64,000 nt of DNA from Delphinus delphis (GCF_949987515.2 NC_082698.1:33632070-33696069); one strand, 5' to 3'. Counted from the stretch's first letter, positions 1 through 13,097 are shown. Translations and numbers: made by a program. The notes: a model not told the origin generated them from the sequence alone.

Positions 1-1073
1 CATAAGAAATTATGGGACTACATGAGCAGAAACTGCCAATTTGAAAATGAACGGAGGCTACTGAACTTCTTAGATGTTACAGGACAGGACCACAGAGCTA
101 ATAGCAACAACAATGTGCTATTCTTCAAGACAAGTGAATAATAACCCCTAAGGTAATTCAGAGATCATCAGAGCTGCCTCCTTGGTTCAAAAAGGGGGGC
201 CACTGCCTCAGATTCAACAGGTCAGAAGGCAGCCCAGAGCCTTGTGGGTGGGCTCCCTCCAGGCAGAGTTGCAGAGGCACAACCCCCACCTCAGCAAGGC
301 TAGAAAGCAGAATACTAAACCAAAGAGGATTAGTCTTGAGCCTTATGATCTAATGAAATTCACCGTACTAAGTTTTGGACTTGCTTGGGACCTGTCACCC
401 CTTTCCTTATTTTCTCTTTCTCCCTATTGGAATGGAACTTCTATCCTATGCCTGTCCCACAGTTATATCTTAGAAGCACATGACTTGTCTGGTTTCACAG
501 GTTCACAACTGGAGAGGAATTTTGCCTTAGAATGAATCATATCTGGAGTTTTACCCATATATGATTTAAATGACATTTAGATAAGATTTTGGACGTAAGA
601 ACTTAGAGTTAACGCTGGAACAAGTTAAGACTTTGGGGGCTCTTGGGATGAAATGAGTGTATTTTGGATGCAAGGACATGAATTTTGGGGATCAGGGAAG
701 AATGTTATGGACTGAATTATGTGCCTCCAAAATTCATATGTTGAAGCCCTAACCCCCAGTGTGATGGTATCTGGAGATGGGGACTTTGGATAATTAGGTT
801 TAGAGGAGGTCATGAGGAACGGGCCCCTCGTGATGGGATTAGCACCCTTATAAGAAAAGGAGGAGCCATCAGAGCTCTTTTGCTGTCTACCATATATGAG
901 GACACAGTGATAAGGTGGCCATCCGTAAGCCAGTACCTACTGTGCTGGTACCTTAATCTCTGACTTCCAGCCTCTAGAACTGTTAGAAAGTAAATTTTTC
1001 TTGTTTAAGCCACATAGTCTATGGCTTTTTGTTTGTTTGTTTGTTTTTTATGGCAGCTTGAGCCACTTAATGC
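1..1073 (+). mobile_element. ERVL-MaLR relic: internal end plus 3' LTR (MST/MLT1-like)
   Basis: 703-1073 resembles a MaLR LTR: it starts TGTTATGGACTGAATTATGT, contains 'CCAAAATTCATATGTTGAAG', and ends near TTAATGCA after a region resembling a degraded polyadenylation site. The segment before it (about 300-702) resembles the non-coding MaLR internal sequence that precedes the 3' LTR. The 5' part lies outside the window. No protein-coding capacity is seen; the open frame at 182-535 is not credible. Family is from memory. Confidence 0.6.
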
Positions 1074-2708
1074 ACTGATAAATAGGAAAGCTATTAACTT
1101 TCATACTTTAACCTTGTGCCTTGAAACTTCGTTATAGTTGCTAATTAGTTTCAGAAGGTTTTCTAAAAAATCCTTTCAGAGTTTCTACATAAACAGTTAT
1201 ATCATTTGCAAAGAAAAATGGTTTTACTTCTCTCTTCCCAATCAGTATATCTTTTATTTCTTTATCTTATTGCATTAGCTAGAACTTCCTGTATGATGTT
1301 GAAAAGGAGTGGTGAAAGGGAACATTCTTGCCTAGTTCCTAACGTTAGTGGGAAAGCTTCAAGTTTCTCACCATTAAGTATGATGCTAACTGTAGGTTTT
1401 TTGTAGATATTCTTTATCAAGTTGAGGAAGTTCTCCTCTATTACAAGTTTACTGATAGTCTTTATCAAGAATGGGGGTTGAATTTTATCAAATGCTTTTT
1501 CTGTATTTATTGATATAACCATGTGATTTTTCTTCTTTAGTTTGCTGATGTGATGGAATATATTAACTGATTTTTGAATGATGAACAAGCTTCGCATAGT
1601 AGGATAAATCCCACATGGTCATGATGTAGAATTCCTTTTATAAATTGTTAGATTCAATCTGATAATATTTTGCTAAGGATTTTTGCATCTATATTCATGT
1701 CAGATATTGGTCTGTAGTTTTCTTTTCTTATAATGTCTTTGTTTGGTTTTGGTGTTAGGGTAATGCTGGCCTCAGAGAATGAATTGAGAAGTATTCTCTC
1801 TGCTTCTATATGAAAGATATTGTAGATAATTCGTGTAATTTCTTCCTTAAATATTTGGTAGAATTCATCAGTAAACCCATCTGGGCCTGGTGCTTTGTTT
1901 CAGAAGGTTATTAATTATTGATTCAATTTCTTTAATTGATACAGGCCTATTCAGGTTGTCTATTTCTTCTTGTGTGAGTTTTGGCATATTGTGTCTTTCA
2001 AGGAGTTTGTTCATTTCATCTAGTTTGTCAAATTTGCGAGCACAGAGTTGTTCATAATATTCGTTTTTATGCTTTTCTTTCTTGACCCACATGTTATTTA
2101 GAAGTATGTTGTTTAATCTCCAAGTATTTGGAATTTTCCAGTTATCTTTCTGTTATTGATATCTTGTTTAACTCCATTGTGGTCTTACAGCAGACACTGT
2201 ATGATTTCTATTCTTTAAAATGTGTTAAGGTGTGTTTCATGCCCCAAAATGTGGTTTATCTTGGTGAAGGTTGCATGTGAGCTTGAGAAGAATGCATGTT
2301 CTGCTGTTGCTGGATAAGTAGTCTATAAATGTTGATCATATCCAGTTGATTGATGGTGTTGTTGAGTTCAACTATGTTCTTACCGATCTTCTGTCTGCTG
2401 GATCTGACCATTTCTGGTAAGAGTCGTGTTGAAGTCTCTAACTGTAACAGTGGATCCATCCATTTCTCCTTGAAATTCTATCAGTTTTGGCTTCACATAT
2501 TTTGACCATCCATTATCAGGCACATGCACATTAAGAATTGTTATGTCATCTTGGAGAAGTGACCCCTTTGTCATTATGTAATGGCCCACTTTATCCCTGA
2601 TAATAACTTTCTTTGCTCTGAAGTTTGCTCTGTTTGAAATTAATATAGCCACTCCCACTTTTTGATTAGTGTTAACATGGTATATCTTTCTCCATCCACT
2701 AATTTTTT

Positions 2709-2896
2709 TTGAATAATTTTCTAATTTATTTATTTATTTGGCTGCACCGGGTCTTAGTTGCGGCACACGGGATCTTCGTTGCTGCATGCAGGATCTTTAG
2801 TTGCGGCATGTGGGACCTACTCCTCCGACCAGGGATTGAACCCAGGCCCCCTGCATTGGGAGCACAGAGTCTTAGCCACTGGACCACCAGGGAAAT
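2709..2896 (-). mobile_element. CHR-type SINE, minus strand
   Basis: Reads as T-rich tail, 'GGCTGCACCGGGTCTTAGTT', a tRNA-like box near 'GACCAGGGATTGAACCC', and terminal CCACCAGGGAAAT. Flanked by a near-perfect duplication, TCTCCATCCACTAATTTTT at 2689-2707 and the same with one change at 2898-2916. It inserted into the endonuclease part of the old L1. Confidence 0.9.
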
Positions 2897-3419
2897 CTCT
2901 CCATCCACTTATTTTTAATCTATGTGTGTCTTTGTATTTAAAGTGGGTTTTATAAACAACATATAATTGGGTCTTGTTTTATTGATCCACTCTGACAATC
3001 TCTGTCAGTTGGTGTTTTTAGACAGGAGATGTTTAAAGTGACTATTGATGGCTGGATTAATATCTACCATATTTGTTACTGTTTTCTATCTGTTGTGCTT
3101 GTTCTTTGTTTCTACTTCTGTGTTCCTCTTTTTCTGTCTTTTGTGTATTAAGTGAGCATTTGTATGACTCCATTTTCTCTTCTTTCCTAGCATATTGGTT
3201 GTACTTTTTTTTCTTTTTTTTTTTAGCTTTTTTTTAGTGGTTGCCCTAGAGTTCCCTATATACATTCACAATTATTCCAAGTCCACTTTCAAATAACACT
3301 AACACTACACCATTTCATAGGTAGTGTGAGTACCTTATAATTACAAAATAATCCTAATTTCTCCCTTCCTACCCTGTGTCATTGCTGTCATTCATGTAAA
3401 CATACGTAAGTACACATAT

Positions 3420-3449
3420 ATACACACAACTATATATATATATATATAA
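3420..3449. repeat. TA-rich microsatellite
   Basis: Short (TA)n run with CA units inside the old L1. Confidence 0.8.
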
Positions 3450-5230
3450 AAGCATACATAATTGAACATGTTGCTATTATTCTTTTGAACAAACTGTTAT
3501 CTGTTAGATCAATTAAGAATTTTACCTTCACTTGTACTTTCTCTGATGCTCTTCCTTTCTTTATATAGATCCAAGTTTCTAACCTATATCATTTTCTTTA
3601 CCTCTAAAGAAGTTACTTTAACATTTCTTGCAAGGCAGGTCTACTGGCAACAAATTTCCTCAATTTTTGTTTGTCTGAGAAAGTATTTTTCCTTCACTTT
3701 TGAAGGATAATTTCATAGCATATGAAATTTTATGTTGGTGTTTTTCTCTCAACACTTCAAATATTTTCCTCCATTCTCTTCTTGCTTACATGGTTTATGA
3801 AGAGACGTTAAGATGTAATTCTTATCTTTGTTAGTCTAGGTAAGCTTTTTCCTCTAGATTCTTGAAGGATTTTTTATCTTTAATTTTGGGCAATTTTGAA
3901 CATGATATGCCTAAGGTGTAATTATTTCGGTATTTATCCTGCTTGGTGTTCTCTAAGCTTTTTGAATCCATGGTTTGTTGTGACATAAATTTGGGAGAAA
4001 TCTCTGTCATTACTGGATCAAATATTGCTTCTGTTCCTTTCTCTCTTTTTTCTCCTTCTAATATTCCCATTGCATGTATGCTACACCTTTTGTAGTCGTC
4101 CCACAGTTCTTGGATATTCTTGTTCAGTGTTTTTTTCTTTGCTTTTCTGTTTTGGAAGTTTCTATTGACAGATCCCCAAGCTCAGAGAGTCTTTTTTCAG
4201 CCACGCCCAATCTACTGATAGGTCCATCAAAGGCATTATTCATCTCTGTTGCAGTGTTTGTGATCTCTAGCATTTCTTTTTGATTCTTTCTTAAATTCTC
4301 CATCTCTCTGCTTACATTACCCATCTGTTCCTGCATGCTGTCTGCTTTATCCATTAAAGTACTTAGCATACTAATCATAGGTTTTTTTAAAAAAAAGATT
4401 CCTGGTCTGATAATTCCAATAGTCCTGACATACCTGAATATGGTTCTAATACCGTATCTATCTCTTCAAACTGTATTTTTTGTCTTTTAGTCTACCTTGT
4501 AATTTTTTCCTGATAGCTGGACATGGTGTACTGGGTGAAAAGAATTGCAGTAATTAGGCCTTTAGTAATGTGGCAGTAAGACAGTGGGAGAGGGGAAGTG
4601 TTCTTTAGTCCTACGATTAGGTCTTCATCTTTAAGTAAGCCTTTGCCCCTTAGCTGTGCACAAGTGCTTTTCATTTCCACCCCTAAAGTTGGACAGGATG
4701 GCCAGAGCAGGCTGGAATTGGGTGTTTCCCTTCTCCCATTAGTTTAGCCACTGGTAAATAGTTTATTTTGAGGTTAGGTCTTGTTGAGAAAAACAGAATG
4801 CTTAAAGAACAGAATGCTCTGGCATATTTCACAATGGTTCCTTTTCCCTTGTCCCTGCTGGAAATGTAAGAGGATTTTCCTCAAATCTTCACTGGGAGAA
4901 CCTGGTGCCCCCTCTAAGACTGGGTTCTCCTGGAGTTTTGACTCTCAAACTTGTCCATACTGATTTTCTAATATTCATTAATTATACTTCACGTTTTCCT
5001 ACCCCAGTAATGATTCCTATGGGTTTCTACTCCATTAAGTTGTGATTCTCTGTATTTGCCTACTTCTCCAATTTTGGGGGCAGCAGTGTGTCCTGTGATC
5101 TCACTTCTCTGAAAGATCAAGGAAGAATTGACTTTTTCAGTTTTCTCAGCTTTTTACTTGTTGGGACAGAGTGATAACTTCCCAGCTCTTTACATGCCAG
5201 ACTAGAAATTGGAAGTCTGTGTTCACTTTT

Positions 5231-6859
5231 TAATAATTAATTGAGCTATATCTATTTATAATTATTGCATTTATAAATTGTGTGTGCTTATATATGAATG
5301 TTACATTTAAAAAAGAAAGTTTTTTTAGAGTTGACGTACCATGTCCTTGCTCCACAGGAAGAGAATTTCAAGCCCTTAATCAAAGATAATTTAACACTGT
5401 CACTTTAGCCATAATCCTAAAAACACTTTGTTACATACTCATCAATAGATTAAAAAAGGCAAACTGAAAAAGAATCGCAAGCATATTCTTTCTAGGCACT
5501 TACAGTTGCAATCACTGCCAGGACTCAAAAGGAAAGGACTCTTCGGGGTGGCAGGTTGGAAAAGCTCCAGGGAGCAAAGTTAAAAAGCTCTGATGCCAAA
5601 GAAAAAGAACTGGGCCATTTCTCTACACAGATTAAAAAGGGAATGGTATTCCCATTTTCCCCTCTATTCTGATGCAAATCTTTTCAGTTAGAAGTCTTAT
5701 ATTAGCTTCAAGTAGCTCTCAGTGTGGGTCCAGGTTAATTTCAAAAAGCTGTGGTACTGCTTGAGGGCAGGAACTACTTACTTTACCTCTTTTGTACCAC
5801 TCACAGATTTAGTACAATGAATGGCAAGCTAACAAGGCAGTCTATATAGTATTTCATAAAGTAAACAAATATGATATAAAATCTACCACTTTGTATATGC
5901 ATATGTGGGATTTTGGAGGGGAAGCAAATGGAGGTATGGGTAAAAGGATCATGTAAGTGCTTATTTCTATAATCATTAAGCAACTAAATAGAAATATATT
6001 TGATCAGGTCACTGAACTGAAAAGAATTAGGCTAAGAGGTTAACTAAGCAATCCTTGCTAATGTCTGTAATCAAGACTGTACTTTAATCATCTACAGATT
6101 GACTATTCACTGTGAATGGAAATTCCCCCAATCTCCCTCAGTAATTCACTTTAATGTTGATTTAATGATTCTCCCTGTTGAATTGCTTTCTCATAGTACA
6201 GTTTAAGACAAATTCCTCTTGAAACAGATCAAAGGAAGAGTTGAAGAACACTTAACCTTCAAATATTGAGCTTGAAATAACTCTTGTTTGTATATCATAA
6301 AACAGAAAGGGTTTCCTGAGTTCTGTGCAAAAATAAAACAAAAAATAAACAACAAGAAATAAGGATGTTCTACTATTTGTACAGGCTGAACTTGATTTCC
6401 TAGAAAACCCAAGGGGTATCCTATGGCAGTTGTAGCTTCAACTAAATATCTACAACTTAAGTACCACTGGAATGATGGACCAGAGCTAACATTTCTAAAC
6501 ATTTCCTCTCAACAGGCAGATTTTGAGAAGTGTAGTTCCAAGATTCCTTAATCTGAGGCATCATGTTCCAGTATCTGTGGTTCTTTGACTTACAACTGAT
6601 AAGAAAAATTGCTTGAAGATCCCTAGATACACCAGATGTCAACGCATTTCATGTTTTAATCAAAGTACAGAGCAAGCCTATTAAATATAATGTTAATAGT
6701 TAAATATGCTTACAACTCCATTCCCTAGTAAATCCCTTTTTGACAGCGTATGAGTAACACATGGACATAAGGACAGAGAGCAAGACAGAAAAAGAAGGAT
6801 TGTGTAAAATCTAATATTGAAGCAAAGAATCAATCTGTGGATAAATAAATGTCTACAAA
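5231..6859. other. Intron 17, mostly unique
   Basis: AT-rich intronic DNA with no exon, RNA gene or clear repeat that I can recognise, apart from a possible L2 3'-end scrap near 5755-5825 ('CTTGAGGGCAGGAACTAC'). Confidence 0.5.
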
Positions 6860-7195
6860 TTTGTGGAGTCTCCTCCTATATTATGGTACTTATTATATCA
6901 TATTGTCAAGTGTCTTTTTATAGTTTTTTCTCCCGTGAGCTCCTTGAGGGCAGGGATACATTTCTATATTTTCAGCACCTAACAGAGCGCTCAGAGCACA
7001 GATCATGTACAACAAATGGCACTGTGCTAAGTATCCCCTTTAATCCTCAGAATAATGGTATGAGGTAGATAATATATTGCTATTCTAATTTTGTAGATAA
7101 TAAAACCAGGAATCATTAAAATGAAAGAATGTGGCCAAAGTCACACAGCAGTCTAACTCCAGAGTATATGCGCTTAATTACTGTACTATACTATC
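6860..7195. repeat. L2 3' end (+) followed by MIR (-)
   Basis: 6860-7010 carries an L2 3'-end motif ('CTCCTTGAGGGCAGGGATAC', then 'CAGCACCTAACAGAGCGCTC'). 7010-7195 reads as a minus-strand MIR ('GTGGCCAAAGTCACACAGC'). Both are ancient mammalian repeats. Confidence 0.6.
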
Positions 7196-7415
7196 TGAAT
7201 AAATGAACGCCTGTTTTGTCCAGCTTCTGTCTCAGTTTTAATAAATAATTTTATTAATTCATTCACTCAGATATCATCTGCATTTGTGTCTTATGGATTA
7301 GGATGACAACATGGGCTCAAGAATCATCAGAGGAGCATAAGATTTGGGGGCCAGGCAGATAACTTTAGGAACCAAGGGTCTTTTCTGGACTTCACACTTT
7401 CAAAGTCTGGTTACT

Positions 7416-7544
7416 CTTTTTTGTTTTTGTTTTTGAGGGTTTTCTGGTTGCACCACGTGGCACACGGGATCTTATGAGTTTTCCAACCAGGGATCAAACC
7501 TGCGTCCCCTGCATTGGAAGTGCAGAGTCTTAACCCCTAGACTG
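7416..7544 (-). mobile_element. Short CHR-type SINE, minus strand
   Basis: T-rich start, 'GGTTGCACCACGTGGCACAC', 'AACCAGGGATCAAACCTGCG', 'AGTCTTAACCCCTAGACTG'. Target duplication CAAAGTCTGGTTACT at 7401-7415 and CAAAGTTTGGTTACT at 7545-7559. Lies in intron 17, about 0.9 kb from exon 17. Confidence 0.85.
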
Positions 7545-7559
7545 CAAAGTTTGGTTACT

Positions 7560-8420
7560 GTTAACATTAAATTAGTTATATCTAAATACAAGTATACTGA
7601 ATTTTTTAACTGTAAATGATTATACTATAATTTTAGGAGATAAATTGGGTAATTTATAATATAGCAAGAGTAGGGAAGATAATTCTTTTTAACAGAAAAC
7701 TTAGAAAGGGCTATGAGGTTAAACTAGCAAGCCTATTTTATAGATAAGGGATCAGCAAATGGTTTATATTAGTTTAACAAATTATTCAATGCAAAAGGAT
7801 TTATTTTGCTAGACTATGCCAGTGTCTCATTTACATGATTCCCAAATCAATAAAATAATAAAAGTTTATATAACAAATTTATGAAATTATTTAATTCATA
7901 ATGCTTAAAACAACCATTAATTAATGTTTTGTTATATCCCATGGTATTATAAAAACAAAAGTCTGTCCATTCAGAAAAGAGTAGGACTTGAATAACATGT
8001 AATAAGGCAATATTATCAGAGGCAATAAAGGATGTAAAGCAAATCTTACATTTGTCTAATTCTTCTTACAATTTTAATTTCCAAACATACACTTATATAT
8101 ATTACATAAACAATTAACCATTAAACTGTGAGACATGAAAGAAAATCAAGTTAGACTGATTCAGCACTACTCTAAGTCTTCAAAACATGAAGAAAATGTA
8201 ATATAGCTATAGAAAATCAATATACTTTTCTTCATTTTAACAAGATGTTTAATGCCAAAAAGGAACTGACATTTATTTGCTCATTTTTGACATTGATTAC
8301 CACTAATTTTCAATTGTTAAAAATATAATGGAATCATGTGTATAACAAAAATTGTCTTTACTTTTTAAAAGTTTGCTTACAGTAACTGAAATAAAAACTT
8401 TTAGTCAGATTTTTACATAC
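7560..8420. other. Intron 17 next to exon 17, unique
   Basis: AT-rich DNA. I see nothing beyond the exon 17 donor at 8419-8420 (minus strand GT). Confidence 0.5.
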
Positions 8421-8555
8421 CTTAAAAGTAGAGAGCCCATAAAGTCTTGTGGTATGAACAGTTTCTTGAGAAATATTTGTAATGTTAGTTATAAAGTCCT
8501 CAAGGTATTTGCAACCTTGTTCCAGGTGTGTGGTGTTTATAATGATTTGCACTAG
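8421..8555 (-). CDS. EXOC6: EXOC6 coding exon 17 (last one in the window)
   Basis: 135 nt, phase 0 at both ends, 45 codons (about residues 546-590) starting LVQIIINTTHLEQGCKYLED and ending RLYGLSTFK. Acceptor TATTTTCTAG|CTA, donor AAG|GTATGT. Part of the Sec15 C-terminal domain. The following conserved segment (DARHAAEGE and onward) is absent from 1-8420, so intron 17 exceeds 8.4 kb. Confidence 0.96.
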
Positions 8556-9091
8556 CTAGAAAATAGAAAATGCCTCCAGTGAAATGCAGGTTACATATAT
8601 ACAAAGCCATTTGATTTTTAAAATCAGTATTATTACTTCCAGCAAGTGTACAACTTCTGCATAATTATAGCATTATAGGATACAACTGATTATCTGATTT
8701 CAAAAGCCTGCTGTAAATACTGCTTATGAATGCTATCATCTAAAAAAAATAACCAAGAGTCTAACTAGCAACTTTTCAAAGCATTTTTTCAAATTTTATA
8801 CATTCACCAAGTAAAAAAAAATGAGTATTTTCACTTTTCATGTAAAGTCTGGCAAACATGAATCTCCATATATCTTCTAACATCATCAGCTATCCACTAT
8901 TCCCCACGTAAACCCTTTTCCCTCACATCACTGGAATTTACAATGACGCTTTTATTTTAAAACAAACCCACTTCTATTAATAAATTTAAAATGGAAAGCT
9001 AGTTTTATAGGATGATGTTCAGCAATAAATTAATTTATAATAATTGTTTCATATAATGAAACATTTAGCTATAAATATCTTTTTAACCTAC

Positions 9092-9203
9092 CTCTGTCAA
9101 ACCTATGTGAGGTTTTTTAATAAGATTCAGTAAACAGCTACTCAAAGTTCTGGTCAGCAGCAGATTTGTTGATTTTCTAAGCATATCATCTACTTCTGTT
9201 GAG
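9092..9203 (-). CDS. EXOC6: EXOC6 coding exon 16
   Basis: 112 nt. C completes Ser508, then 37 codons (about residues 509-545) starting STEVDDMLRKSTNLLLTRTL and ending KKPHIGLTE. Acceptor TTTGTTTTTAG|C, donor GAG|GTAGGT. The DDMLRKSTNLLLTRTLS segment is a conserved helix of the Sec15 C-terminal domain. Confidence 0.96.
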
Positions 9204-9852
9204 CTAAAAACAAAGGTTGATATTATTAAGGTTTCCACAAGGGTTACAATTAGTTAGCTTCCTAAATAATTTAATGCAATTTACTCTAATTCCTTTATAT
9301 CTTTAAATAAATTACAATCATTCATATCTATTAAATCACATATTTCAATTCAATTTAGTTTCACAAAAGGGATACTTTCCATAAAGTAGAACGTTCATTT
9401 ATAGAATAATTTAAATGTATTCAATTAACCATTACAGTAAAACCATGGAGTACTTAGTATAAGGAAATAAAACTATTCTTAAATTATGACTCCATTATGG
9501 CACAGCCACTTTCAAAGACACTTTATATACAACTATAGCTAAAATTACTTTTAAAATACAAATTGATGTGAACCCTCTGGATACAATTGCTAGATTTGAT
9601 TTTAATATAACTAAGCTATCCATTTCCATTGAGAATTTTTTTAAAAAAGATTCAAAGAAATTAATTGCCTTACACTAGTTTTAATTTGGGAGAGGAACTA
9701 ACCCTATGATGTTTCTTAACATCCTAAAAATTACTAGCCTAGCACTAAAAAGTTTATTATTTTCTTCTAACCACTAGGCCTTCAATTTAAGTAAGTCATG
9801 ATTTTTTGTATATAGCCTCATTATCAAAACGGTTAAGCTGTCCTTAGACCAA

Positions 9853-10064
9853 GTTTTCTCAGTCTCAGCACTATTGACATTTAGGCTAGATAATTCTTTG
9901 TTGTGGAGCTGTCTTGTACCATTGAAAGATGTTTAGCAGCATCCCTGTCCTCCACCCACCTGATGCAAGTAGCACTCTTCCCCCTAGTTGTGACAACCCA
10001 AAATGTCTCTAGACAGTGTCAAATATACCCTGGGGGGCAAAACTGCCCCAGATGAGACTCACTG
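9853..10064 (-). mobile_element. MER20 DNA transposon relic (hAT-Charlie)
   Basis: Minus strand starts with a variant of the MER20 end (CAGTGAGTCTCATCTGGGGC) and contains 'AGACATTTTGGGTTGTCACA' and 'GGATGCTGCTAAACATC'. A short non-autonomous element in intron 15. Identified from memory of the consensus. Confidence 0.8.
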
Positions 10065-11614
10065 CCTTAAACACAGTCTAACATTTTAATTTTAGAACCC
10101 TTTCACTTTTTACTTTATTAAAACATTACTCTTAAAAATCTATGAGGTACAAATATTTACTAGTTTACATTTATTTTAAATATGCAAATAGAACAAGATT
10201 TGACAAAACACAGGTAATTTTCACTACTATTCCAATGTTCTCCATTTTAATGCAGGTGCTCTTCAATTTCTGCTAACCCTAATTCTGACCTGAGGAGAAT
10301 ATGCCTCACTGATTTCGTATCTAAAGTCAAGACTTCCCAGGAAATAGCATATATATACCAGTAGGGTTTCAGGGTTACACAGTAGCAAACTCTCTGACAG
10401 AAATCAGTAGTGTCCCTAGAACAAGCAACGTACTCACACCAATATAAAGGAGGTGGTTGCCAACTCCTCTGGTTTCCTTTCTGACACACTCAAATTATGC
10501 TTAAAGACACGCTGTATAGCATCCTTTTCAGATGAAAAGTTATGCATGACAGATAATGTCTTTTGTTTAATTCCCCTGAACTTCCTTGAATGCTGAATCA
10601 ATGCATAAGTAAAAGCAGAGAAAGAAAACCTATCAGCACCTACGTCCTATTCCTGCCAGCAAGATTTACCCAACAATGACCAGGATTTTCTCCAAGAGGT
10701 TTTTATCCTAACTGAGCAATTTTTTTTCCTTAACTCCTTCTCTTTTGAGCTTATAACCTGTACTCTTCCCAATTTTTAAATAACACAGTAATTAAATCTC
10801 AATATACAATAAATCTCCTAAATTATTTGAGAGCTTAGCCTCTTATGAAAACTGAAAATTTCTTAAAGATCATATTAGATTCAGATGTTTTCTCTGCAAC
10901 CAAATAACTGAGACTTTAGAGTCTCATCATGAAATCACTTAATTCTCTGGCCCTGCTCTTATTCACATATAAAAAGAACCCCAAACATTTTTACTATAAG
11001 AGCTCCAAAGCATCTTTTTGGTCTAAAAATCTAACTGCAAAATATGTTTAAACATAATAAAAGAGCTTTAAACCCAGAAAGTTATTTTTCCATAATTCTT
11101 TAATGACAAATTAAAAAAAAAAAGACTCAACTCAATTTTAGGCCACAGATGTAAATTTTTAAAACAAAAATATGTCAGAAAGCTGATAATCTAGAATAAA
11201 TTTAAATTTACATATTTTAATACTAACTATGCTTTCTGTATTCTGAACTACAAAATGAAAATAGCCAATGTTATTCAGTAAAGCTAATTTTTAAAAATGT
11301 AAGTATAAAAAGCCTTGCTAAATGAAAAACAGTATCATAGTTAAATAGAATGACTGGATATTGAACTAACAAAGATGACAAATATTTGTATCAAAGACAG
11401 AAGGAAAAAATAGATAATCTTTTCTGCTGTAGCATTAGTATACAACATTTACCTTTTAGAATGCTAGGAGTTCATGCACAAAAAGAGCCAGAACTGAGGG
11501 GACAATTCTAGTTCTAGTCAGTCAGTAGGGAAGCTTTAGGGATAATTACACATAATATTATGACTAAGGGCTTTTAACTTTGGTGTTATAAATGTGGTAA
11601 AAAATCAAATAACA
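10065..11614. other. Intron 15 stretch, unique
   Basis: AT-rich, with several A-runs. No recognised repeat, exon or RNA gene. Confidence 0.45.
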
Positions 11615-11968
11615 GGACTTCCCTGGTGGCACAGTGGTTAAGAATCCACCTGCCAGTGGAGGGGACACAGGTTCAAGCCCTGGTCCGGGGAGATCCCACA
11701 TGCCGCAGAGCAACTAAGCCCGTGCGCCGCAACTACTGGGCCTGCGCTCTAGAGCTCGCAAACCACAACTACTGAGCCCCCGCATGCCGCAACTACTGAA
11801 GCCTGTGTGCCTAGAGCCTGTGCTCCACAACAAAGACAAGTCACCACTATGAGAAGCCCGTGCACCGCAACATAGAGCAGCCCCTGCTTGCCACAACTAG
11901 AGAAAGACTGCACATAGCAACGAAGACCCAATGCAGCCAAAAATAAATAAATAAATTTACTTATTTTA
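11615..11968 (+). mobile_element. Long CHR-type SINE, plus strand
   Basis: Head 'GGACTTCCCTGGTGGCACAG', tRNA-like B box 'GGTTCAAGCCC', repeated 'CCGCAACTACTG' units, tail 'AAATAAATAAATAAATTTA'. Perfect 15-bp target duplication AAAAATCAAATAACA at 11600-11614 and 11969-11983. Confidence 0.93.
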
Positions 11969-12059
11969 AAAAATCAAATAACAATTAGAGATCCACTGTC
12001 TCTTCTCTGTAAATAAACAAAATAAAAGTTAATTCCAAACTGCTAAATTTCTATACTTT

Positions 12060-12485
12060 CTATAGTTTACTTCCAATCTACCATCCACATTGTGGCCAGA
12101 GTAAACTTTCTAAAATATTACTCCAGTCATGTCGTTTCTTAGTTAAAAATTCTTCAACAGTTCCCCAATGCCTGCAAATGAAATATAAAAACTCCAAGCT
12201 CTAGTCTCACATCTTATATTGTAGTATCTCACCTGCTCCTACATCTTATGTGCCTACCATGTGCCAGGTTACACGGAGTGCTTTATACACACTCACTACC
12301 TCATTTAATTCTTAAAACCACCCTATGAGTTATTTCTCTCATTTTACAGATGAGGGAACTGCAATTTAAACAGATTAAGTGACTTGCCCAAAGTCCTACT
12401 GCAGCTAGTGAGTGTCAACATCAAGAATCAAGCTCAGGTGTAAGTCTGAAGCTTATGTTCTTAACTACTGCATTATACTGCTCTG
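12060..12485. repeat. L2 fragment (+) and MIR (-)
   Basis: 12060-12240 is L2-like ('CCAGAGTAAACTTTCTAAAA', 'CTCCAGTCATGTCGTTTCTT'). 12245-12485 is a minus-strand MIR ('CATTTTACAGATGAGGGAAC', 'GTGACTTGCCCAAAGTCCTA'). Confidence 0.75.
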
Positions 12486-12742
12486 CTTTAGATCGGAACT
12501 TTAGAATATTCAATGAAAAAAAGATAAGCATAAATTATTGGTAGCTCTTGGACCATTAGAGCTCTGCTAATGAAAACTACCACTGTAATAGTCTGTCATT
12601 CCTTTTCAATGAATACTCATTTGTATCCATTGTTTTTCCAATGCTGAATGATATTGTGTGTTATGTTATAAGCTAATGTCTTTAAAATACATGTCTAGAA
12701 ACTTTGGTATAAGAGACTAATAGAGTATGATGAAGCTTAAGG

Positions 12743-12906
12743 CAGTGGTTCTTAAACTTGGAGTGCATCAGAATCACCCAGAGTACTTGGTAAAGCCAAG
12801 GGCTCCATCCTCAGTTTCTAATTCAGTAGGTCTGAGGTTGCATTTCTAGTTAACCCCAAATGCCACTAAGATATGTAAGCCTTCCAACGAGATAATAGTC
12901 CACTGA
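12743..12906 (+). mobile_element. MER5A-like DNA transposon relic (hAT-Charlie)
   Basis: Begins CAGTGGTTCTTAAACTTGGA and continues 'GCATCAGAATCACCCAGAG', as MER5A does; the right end CCACTG is near 12900. Degraded; just 3' of exon 15 in transcript direction. Confidence 0.7.
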
Positions 12907-12987
12907 AGAGTCATGGCCTAAAAATCACGTGTTAATGTTTCACAAAAATAGCTATGATAAAGATACATTTCTTATTAATAAACTTAC

Positions 12988-13097
12988 CTCCGGTGTAACG
13001 ACTCTGAAAATTTAAGGCTGGCATAAATAAATTCTTTAACTTGAATATAAATATGAGGCACTGATTGAGACATGGGCAGTTTCTTTGGGAAAGATTG
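12988..13097 (-). CDS. EXOC6: EXOC6 coding exon 15
   Basis: 110 nt: 36 codons (about residues 472-507) starting QSFPKKLPMSQSVPHIYIQV and ending SESLHR, plus AG of the next Ser codon. Acceptor CTTTCAACAG|CAA, donor GAG|GTAAGT. Part of the C-terminal Sec15 domain. I recall Phe rather than Leu at the seventh residue in human. Confidence 0.96.

Larger units (their letters stand above)
1140..5230 (-). mobile_element. Ancient L1 (L1M type), minus strand, broken
   Basis: Minus-strand translations match L1 ORF2 pieces: reverse transcriptase ([20 protein letters not shown]... with [11 protein letters not shown]) at about 1262-1597, the linker (NKLLERHNMPKLTQEEIDNL) at 1868-2092, and endonuclease (GVAILISNRANFRAKK...) at 2380-2658. 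A coiled-coil ORF1-like piece (MISMLSTLMDKADSMQEQMG...) lies at 4124-4378. The order fits one old L1 in the same sense as EXOC6, full of stops and split by a SINE at 2709-2896. The outer borders are approximate. Confidence 0.75.

Noticed and set aside
1..8420. Further EXOC6 exons (DARHAAEGE onward)
   Set aside because: I searched the minus strand by eye for the next conserved segment and found no match with splice sites. The next exon must lie before the window.
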